Assembly (NCBI RefSeq): GCF_001514145.1
Contig: NZ_KQ948666.1
Location: forward strand, 58,775-122,774
DNA: 64,000 nucleotides
Direction of reading: 5' to 3'
Source: Streptomyces canus
GTDB lineage: Bacteria; Actinomycetota; Actinomycetes; Streptomycetales; Streptomycetaceae
A model generated the notes under the pieces. The model was not told the DNA's origin. It did no database searches and saw only the letters and a program-made list of their open reading frames with translations. The translations under genes were made by a program, and so were the position numbers. Positions 59,516 to 64,000 of the stretch are shown here, in pieces; position 1 is the first letter of the stretch, and the number at the start of each line of letters is the position of its first letter.

Positions 59516-60280
59516 ATGTTCAGCCCAGAAGGCCCCAGCCTCCGAGAACTCGCCGTCCAGGCGCTGTCGTCCGTCGAGCGCGGCTACGACCTGCTCGCCC
59601 CCAAGTTCGACCACACCCCCTTCCGTACGCCGGACTCGGTGCTGGACGCGGTCGCGTCCGCGCTGCGCCGCATGGGCCCCTTCGACGCCGGGCTCGATCT
59701 GTGCTGCGGCACCGGCGCCGGAGCCCGGGTGCTGACGCGGGTCTGCCGGGACAGCGTGACCGGGGTCGACTTCAGTGCCGGGATGCTCGACGTGGCCCGG
59801 AAGCGGACGCGGTCCGGGCGGCCGCGCGTGTCCTGGGTACGGGGTGACGCGCGCGCCCTGCCGTTCGCCCCCGCCTCCTTCGACCTCGTCGTGAGCTTCG
59901 GGGCCTTCGGTCATTTCCTGCCGGCCGAACTGCCCGGCCTGTTCGCCCAGGCCCGCGAGGTGCTCCGGCCGGGCGGCACGTTCGCCTTCCCGGTCGTCGC
60001 CCCACCCCGCCCCTCGTCCCCCGCCTACTGGATGCTCCTCGGTTTCGACGCCGCGATGCGGGTGCGCAACGCCCTCTGGCGGCCGCCGTTCGTCATGTAC
60101 TACCGGGCCTTCCGGCTCGGGGACGTACGACGGGAACTGGAGCGGGCCGGCCTTCGGGTGGAGTTGCACGCCCTGCCCGAGTTCGGTGTGCGCCGGGACG
60201 GCAGCCCACGGGTCCGGATGGTCGTGGCGAGGCGTCCGGTCCAGGCGGTCCGGAGGTCCGCCGTGTCCGGGTCGTCGTGA
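59516..60280 (+). CDS. Class I SAM-dependent methyltransferase
   Basis: 254 residues, 6 bp downstream of the PadR gene. SAM motif I GLDLCCGTGAGARVL, motif II VTGVDFSAGMLDVARK, then WVRGDARALPFAPASFDLVV, and LRPGGTFAFPVV. The FDHTPFRTPD N-terminal segment and a helical insert (YWMLLGFDAAMRVRNALW) are seen in lipid- or quinone-type methyltransferases (UbiE-like), but the substrate is unknown. Its pairing with PadR suggests expression under the same signal. Confidence 0.88.
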   Translation: MFSPEGPSLRELAVQALSSVERGYDLLAPKFDHTPFRTPDSVLDAVASALRRMGPFDAGLDLCCGTGAGARVLTRVCRDSVTGVDFSAGMLDVARKRTRSGRPRVSWVRGDARALPFAPASFDLVVSFGAFGHFLPAELPGLFAQAREVLRPGGTFAFPVVAPPRPSSPAYWMLLGFDAAMRVRNALWRPPFVMYYRAFRLGDVRRELERAGLRVELHALPEFGVRRDGSPRVRMVVARRPVQAVRRSAVSGSS

Positions 60281-60301
60281 ACCTTCGCGGACGTCCCGCT
60301 G

Positions 60302-60330
60302 TCACAGCGCGCTGTCTCACAGCGCGCTGT
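60302..60330. repeat. Tandem 14-bp duplication overlapping a stop codon
   Basis: TCACAGCGCGCTGT occurs at 60302-60315 and at 60317-60330. The stop of the serine hydrolase gene lies in the second copy and a duplicate stop lies in the first. It duplicates the final SAL-stop of the protein and is otherwise harmless. Confidence 0.8.
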
Positions 60331-61483
60331 ACAAGGCGTCGATCAGCGCCATCTTCCGGGGATCGTCGGCTATGTGAGGACCCATCCGGTTCATCACATA
60401 GCCCAGTGAGACCCCCGCCTCCGGATCGGCCAGACCGCACGATCCGCCGAAGCCGTCATGTCCGAAGGCCCGCGGATTCGGCCCGTACGAGCCGTTCGGT
60501 CCGCTGAGCCACAGGCCGAGCCCGAGCTCCGTCTCGCTGTCGAGCCCCGCGCCCAGCACCAGGTCGCGGCACCTGCCCTGGCTCTCGCGGACCCGCTCGG
60601 CGGCCTCGGCGGACAGGACCCGGTGGCCGCCGTGGGCACCGCGGCCCGCGAAGATCCCGTAAAGCGCGGTGACGGCCCGGGCGGTGCCGTGGCCGTTCGC
60701 GGCGGGGATCTCGGCGGCTCGCCACTCGGGCGTGTTCGCCTCTGCGGCTCCCGCCCCGGGGTTGGCCAGCGCGGCGATCGCCGCGGGCGCCAACTGGGCG
60801 AAGATCGCGGCCTGTTCGCTTGCCGACGCGGCCGGCGGATGCACCAGCTCGGCGGCCCGCCCGGCCTCCTTCTCCGGCAGCCCGATGGTGAAGTCGATGC
60901 CGAGCGGCCCCGTCACCTCCCGCTCCAGGAAGGCGCCCGGCAGCAGCCCCGAGACCCGCCGGACGACCTCCCCGACCAGGAAGCCGTACGTGAACGCGTG
61001 ATACCCGGAGACCGTGCCCGGCTCCCACCAGGGCTCCGTCGCCGCGAGCCGCTCCGTCGTCAGCTCCCAGTCGAAGAGCTCGGCGAGGGAGTGGGGCTCG
61101 CGCAGCCCGGACAGCCCGGCCCGGTGCGACAGCAGATGCCGTACCAGCACCTTCTCCTTGCCCGCGGCGGCGAACTCCGGCCAGTAGGCGGCCACTGGGG
61201 CGTCGAAGTCGAGCAGGCCCCGGTCGGCGAGGATGTGGGCGCACAGGGCCGTCGGGCCCTTCGTCGTCGACCACACGTTGACCAGCGTGTCGCGCTCCCA
61301 GGGGCGGGTGCGGGCCGCGTCGGCCCAGCCGCCCCACAGGTCCACGACCGTCTCGCCGCCGACCATGACGCTCACCGCGGCGCCCAGCTCGGCACGGTCC
61401 TGGAAGTTCTCCTCGAACGCCGTGCGCACTGCCGTGAAGCGCTCGTCGCAGTGGCCGTGGACAGGTGGCTGGTGCTCGGACAT
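60317..61483 (-). CDS. Serine hydrolase, beta-lactamase/esterase (EstB) family
   Basis: 388 residues. Penicillin-binding-protein-like fold with SxxK in NVWSTTKGPTALC (Ser about 71), a YHAFTYGFLVGEVVRR tyrosine motif and a HDGFGGSCGLADPE segment in place of KTG. This set fits the class C beta-lactamase-like esterases (EstB, LovD) rather than true beta-lactamases. Substrates may be short-chain esters. No signal peptide. The 3' end carries a 14-bp tandem duplication. Confidence 0.9.
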   Translation of the reverse strand: MSEHQPPVHGHCDERFTAVRTAFEENFQDRAELGAAVSVMVGGETVVDLWGGWADAARTRPWERDTLVNVWSTTKGPTALCAHILADRGLLDFDAPVAAYWPEFAAAGKEKVLVRHLLSHRAGLSGLREPHSLAELFDWELTTERLAATEPWWEPGTVSGYHAFTYGFLVGEVVRRVSGLLPGAFLEREVTGPLGIDFTIGLPEKEAGRAAELVHPPAASASEQAAIFAQLAPAAIAALANPGAGAAEANTPEWRAAEIPAANGHGTARAVTALYGIFAGRGAHGGHRVLSAEAAERVRESQGRCRDLVLGAGLDSETELGLGLWLSGPNGSYGPNPRAFGHDGFGGSCGLADPEAGVSLGYVMNRMGPHIADDPRKMALIDALYSAL

Positions 61484-61594
61484 GGGCCCTCCGTCGTCGC
61501 CGGAAGCCCGGACCGCGACACTGCGATCCGGGTCTCCCGAACGTACCGACTGGTCGGACTGGAGGGAAGGTTCAGGCGGGACTTCGGACAGGAC

Positions 61595-62563
61595 TCAGGC
61601 GTAACTGCGCAGCCAGCCGAGCTTCGTCGCCTCCTGGTAGGGGCCGCCGCCCTCATGGTCGTTGAAGTCGTAGACCTCGATGGCCTTGTCGTCGTGGCCC
61701 CAGGCGTTGAAGGCCGCGAAGACGGTGGAGGGCGGGCAGGTCTGGTCCTCCAGGGCCGCCGAGAAGAGCGCCGGCGCACGGCCGCGGCTCGCGAAGTGCA
61801 CGCCGTCGAAGTAGGCGAGGGTGCCGAGGACGTCCTCGGAGCGGCCGCGGTGCGTCTTGAGGTAGAGGCCGATCTCCCGGTACGGGTGACGGTCCGTCAC
61901 GGTCGCCGCGCGCGGGAAGTCGCACAGGAACGGCACGTCCGGGGCGACCGCCGCCAGATCCGGGACCAGGCCGCCGACCGCGATCGAGATGCCTCCGCCC
62001 TGGCTGCCGCCGAGCACGACCGTGCGCGCGGGGTCGGTCAGCGGGTGCGAACGGGCCGCCTCCACCGCACGCACCGCGTCCGTGAACACCCGGCGGTAGT
62101 AGTAGTTCTCGGGCGCGTCGATGCCCCGCGTCATGAACCCGGGATACGCGGGCGCGCCGGCCACCGGGTCCGCGGTGCCGCCACCGCCGCCCCAGGCACT
62201 GCCCTGACCACGGGTGTCCATCACGAAGTGGGCCCGGCCCGTCGACGCCCACAGCAGATGTTCGTGCGGCAGACCGCGCCCGCCGCCGTACCCGATGAAC
62301 TCCACGACCACCGGCACCGGGGAGGAGACCTCGGCGGGGATCGTGAACCAGCCCTTGACCGGGTGGCCGCCGAACCCGGCGAACGTCACGTCGTACACCT
62401 TGACCGTGGTCAGGCCCGTGTCGACGAGGTCGAAGCGGGCGTTCAGGTCGAACTCGCGGGCCTCCTGAAGGGTCTTGGACCAGAACGCGTCGAAGTCCTC
62501 GGGCTCGGTGGACTCGCTGCGGTACTCGCGCAGCTCGTCGATGGGGAGGTCGAACAGGGCCAT
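61595..62563 (-). CDS. Acetyl xylan esterase / cephalosporin-C deacetylase (CE7) family
   Basis: 322 residues, the length of the CE7 family. The start MALFDLPIDELREYRSES is typical, then FMDTRGQGSAW-like FVMDTRGQGSAWGGG, nucleophile elbow GGSQGGG (Ser near 182), and C-terminal DQTCPPSTVFAAFN and NDHEGGG with the catalytic Asp and His. CE7 enzymes deacetylate xylo-oligosaccharides and cephalosporin C, are cytoplasmic and hexameric. ATG 62563 is divergent from the deaminase gene. 111 bp separate it from the serine hydrolase gene, which follows on the same strand. Confidence 0.93.
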   Translation of the reverse strand: MALFDLPIDELREYRSESTEPEDFDAFWSKTLQEAREFDLNARFDLVDTGLTTVKVYDVTFAGFGGHPVKGWFTIPAEVSSPVPVVVEFIGYGGGRGLPHEHLLWASTGRAHFVMDTRGQGSAWGGGGGTADPVAGAPAYPGFMTRGIDAPENYYYRRVFTDAVRAVEAARSHPLTDPARTVVLGGSQGGGISIAVGGLVPDLAAVAPDVPFLCDFPRAATVTDRHPYREIGLYLKTHRGRSEDVLGTLAYFDGVHFASRGRAPALFSAALEDQTCPPSTVFAAFNAWGHDDKAIEVYDFNDHEGGGPYQEATKLGWLRSYA

Positions 62564-62668
62564 GTAGGACCGCCTTTGCGAAAGGGACAGTGCCGGATGA
62601 TCACACCGTACGTGCGTGGTCGGACGACTCGCCAGGCCTTTGCCGTGTCGGCTGGCTACCATGACGCC

Positions 62669-64000
62669 ATGTCGACAGCCGTGGATCTGCTGGTCAAGGA
62701 CGCCGGACTGCTGGTCGTGGACGGCGAGCGGGAGATCGCCGGCGGCTGGCTGGCCGTCGTGAATGGTCGGGTCACCGCCGTCGGCTCCGCGGGCACCGAA
62801 CCCGAGGCCCGGACGACCCTCTCGGCGGCCGGCCGCCTCGTCACCCCGGGCCTGGTCAACACGCACCACCACATCTACCAGAACCTCACCCGCTCCTACG
62901 CCCCCGCCGTGAACGGCTCCCTCTTCGACTGGCTGACCACCCTCTACCCCCTGTGGGCCGCTCTCGACGAGGAGGCCGCCTACGTCTCGGCGTACGTCGG
63001 CATGGCCGAGTTGCTCATGGGTGGCTGTACGACGTCCTCGGACCATCTCTACGTCCATCCGCGTCCCCTCCTCGTCGACGCGGAGATCCGCGCCGCCCGG
63101 GACATCGGCTTCCGTTTCCACGCGACGCGGGGTTCGATGACCCGCTCGGTGGAGGACGGCGGGCTCCCGCCGCGGAGCGTCACCCAGACCGAGGAGGAGG
63201 TCCTCGCCGACAGTGAGCGACTCATCAAGGCACACCACGACGCCTCGCCGGGCGCGCTCATCAGGGTCGCCCTCGCTCCCTGCTCCCCGTTCTCCGTCAC
63301 CAAGGAGCTGATGACGGCGACCGCCGAGCTCGCGGAGCGCTACGACGTCCGGCTGCACACCCACCTCGCCGAGGACCGCGACGAGGACACCTACTGCCTC
63401 GAGACGTACGGCTGCCGGCCCGTCGAGTACTTCGAGGAGACCGGCTGGATGAGCGACCGTACCTGGGTCGCGCACTGCATCTACCCGAACGACGCCGAGC
63501 TGCGTCGCCTCGCGGCCGCGGGTGTCGGCGTGGCCCACTGTCCGAGCTCCAACATGCTCATCGGCGGGGGGACCGCGCGGGTGGCGGAGATGCGCGAGCT
63601 CGGGATGCCGGTCGGTATCGGCTGCGACGGCTCGGCCTCCACCGACCACGCCTCGCTCTGGATGGAGACCAGGGGAGCGCTGCTGCTCGGCCGTTACCGG
63701 GGCGGACCCGGCGCGATGACCGCACGCGACGCGCTGGACCTCGCGACCAGGGGCTCGGCCCGCTGCCTGGGCCGCGCGGACGAGATCGGTCACCTGCGCC
63801 CGGGGGCCTGCGCCGACCTGGTCGTCTGGGACCTGCACGAGGTGGCGCTCGCGGGCGCGCTCACCGACCCGGTGGAGGCGTGGCTGCGCTGCGGTCCGGC
63901 CCGCGCCTGGACGACGGTGGTCGGCGGACGCACCCTCGTGGACCGGGGCGAACCCGTGCTGCCGGGTCTGGCGGACGCACTGCGCACGCACGGGACGATT
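62669..64000 (+). CDS. 8-oxoguanine deaminase-like amidohydrolase, 3' end outside the window
   Basis: At least 444 codons, open to the window edge with no stop reached. Amidohydrolase-fold metal motifs: HxH in VNTHHHIYQNL (H66, H68), THLAED, HCIYPNDAEL and CDGSASTDHASLW. The segments NLTRSYAPAVNGSLFDWLT and CTTSSDHLYVHP match 8-oxoguanine deaminases of the ATZ/TRZ family, which remove ammonia from 8-oxoguanine to yield urate. They often sit in purine catabolism loci. Only the last few residues are likely missing. Divergent from the CE7 esterase gene. Confidence 0.9.
   Translation, partial: MSTAVDLLVKDAGLLVVDGEREIAGGWLAVVNGRVTAVGSAGTEPEARTTLSAAGRLVTPGLVNTHHHIYQNLTRSYAPAVNGSLFDWLTTLYPLWAALDEEAAYVSAYVGMAELLMGGCTTSSDHLYVHPRPLLVDAEIRAARDIGFRFHATRGSMTRSVEDGGLPPRSVTQTEEEVLADSERLIKAHHDASPGALIRVALAPCSPFSVTKELMTATAELAERYDVRLHTHLAEDRDEDTYCLETYGCRPVEYFEETGWMSDRTWVAHCIYPNDAELRRLAAAGVGVAHCPSSNMLIGGGTARVAEMRELGMPVGIGCDGSASTDHASLWMETRGALLLGRYRGGPGAMTARDALDLATRGSARCLGRADEIGHLRPGACADLVVWDLHEVALAGALTDPVEAWLRCGPARAWTTVVGGRTLVDRGEPVLPGLADALRTHGTI

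Noticed and set aside
1..64000. A phage, integrative element or secondary-metabolite gene cluster
   Set aside because: No integrase, transposase, capsid, PKS, NRPS or terpene synthase signatures are present in the window.

Overview
The window is about 70% G+C with GTG/TTG starts, 4-bp overlapping genes, twin-arginine and lipoprotein signals, and DUF899, YCII/DGPF and peptidase-inhibitor I36 families. All of this fits a Streptomyces-type actinomycete. No phage, insertion sequence, CRISPR array, rRNA or tRNA is visible. I count about 60 genes, most in short operons of two to ten, plus two zones of gene erosion.

Layout. 0.2-3.2 kb: a membrane Ser/Thr kinase facing a PAS-SpoIIE phosphatase. 3.3-5.6 kb: an F420-dependent NADP reductase-like gene, then a graveyard with fragments of arsC, a flavin oxidoreductase and an ABC transporter. 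5.9-8.7 kb: a DUF899 gene and a LacI regulator divergent from a broken sugar-ABC binding protein. 8.7-17 kb: hydrolase, Tat-exported GH97, methyltransferase, membrane protein, cytidine-deaminase-like enzyme, aldo/keto reductase, I36 inhibitor, lipoprotein. 17-21 kb: NCS1 permease, cysteine hydrolase, flavin monooxygenase and SseB protein.

21.2-31.2 kb: a minus-strand organosulfur operon. A Cys-containing leader peptide (31110-31196) and two hairpins precede a hydrolase, a rhodanese, SsuC/SsuB, one binding protein, an SsuD-like monooxygenase, a second binding protein, an acyl-CoA-dehydrogenase-like enzyme and a GlcD-like oxidase. A frameshifted AraC regulator follows, and a LysR gene is divergent. 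The reading is capture of sulfonate or related sulfur compounds under cysteine control.

31-38.7 kb: VOC/MarR/acyl-hydrolase genes, a LacI regulator facing a GH42 beta-galactosidase, and 1 kb of gene-free DNA with a ~126-bp tandem repeat. 38.7-42.3 kb: small wHTH regulator with SMP-30-like lactonase, crcB-DUF190-crcB fluoride export, and uppP. 42.4-48.2 kb: an Asn/Asp/Gln cluster (FCD regulator, permease, asparaginase, aspartase, glutaminase). 48.3-53.2 kb: two membrane mannosyltransferase-like enzymes, a D-Ala-D-Ala carboxypeptidase and a short second Rho. 53.4-60.3 kb: methyltransferases, an ECF42-type sigma factor with two YCII/DGPF partners and an MFS exporter, and a SnoaL/PadR pair. 60.3-64 kb: serine hydrolase, acetyl xylan esterase, and an 8-oxoguanine-deaminase-like gene cut by the window edge.

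No clearly new defence, mobile or biosynthetic system was found. The best leads are the Cys-leader-controlled two-receptor sulfur operon, the ECF42 cluster with its YCII-SnoaL fusion, the short Rho, and the 126-bp repeat.
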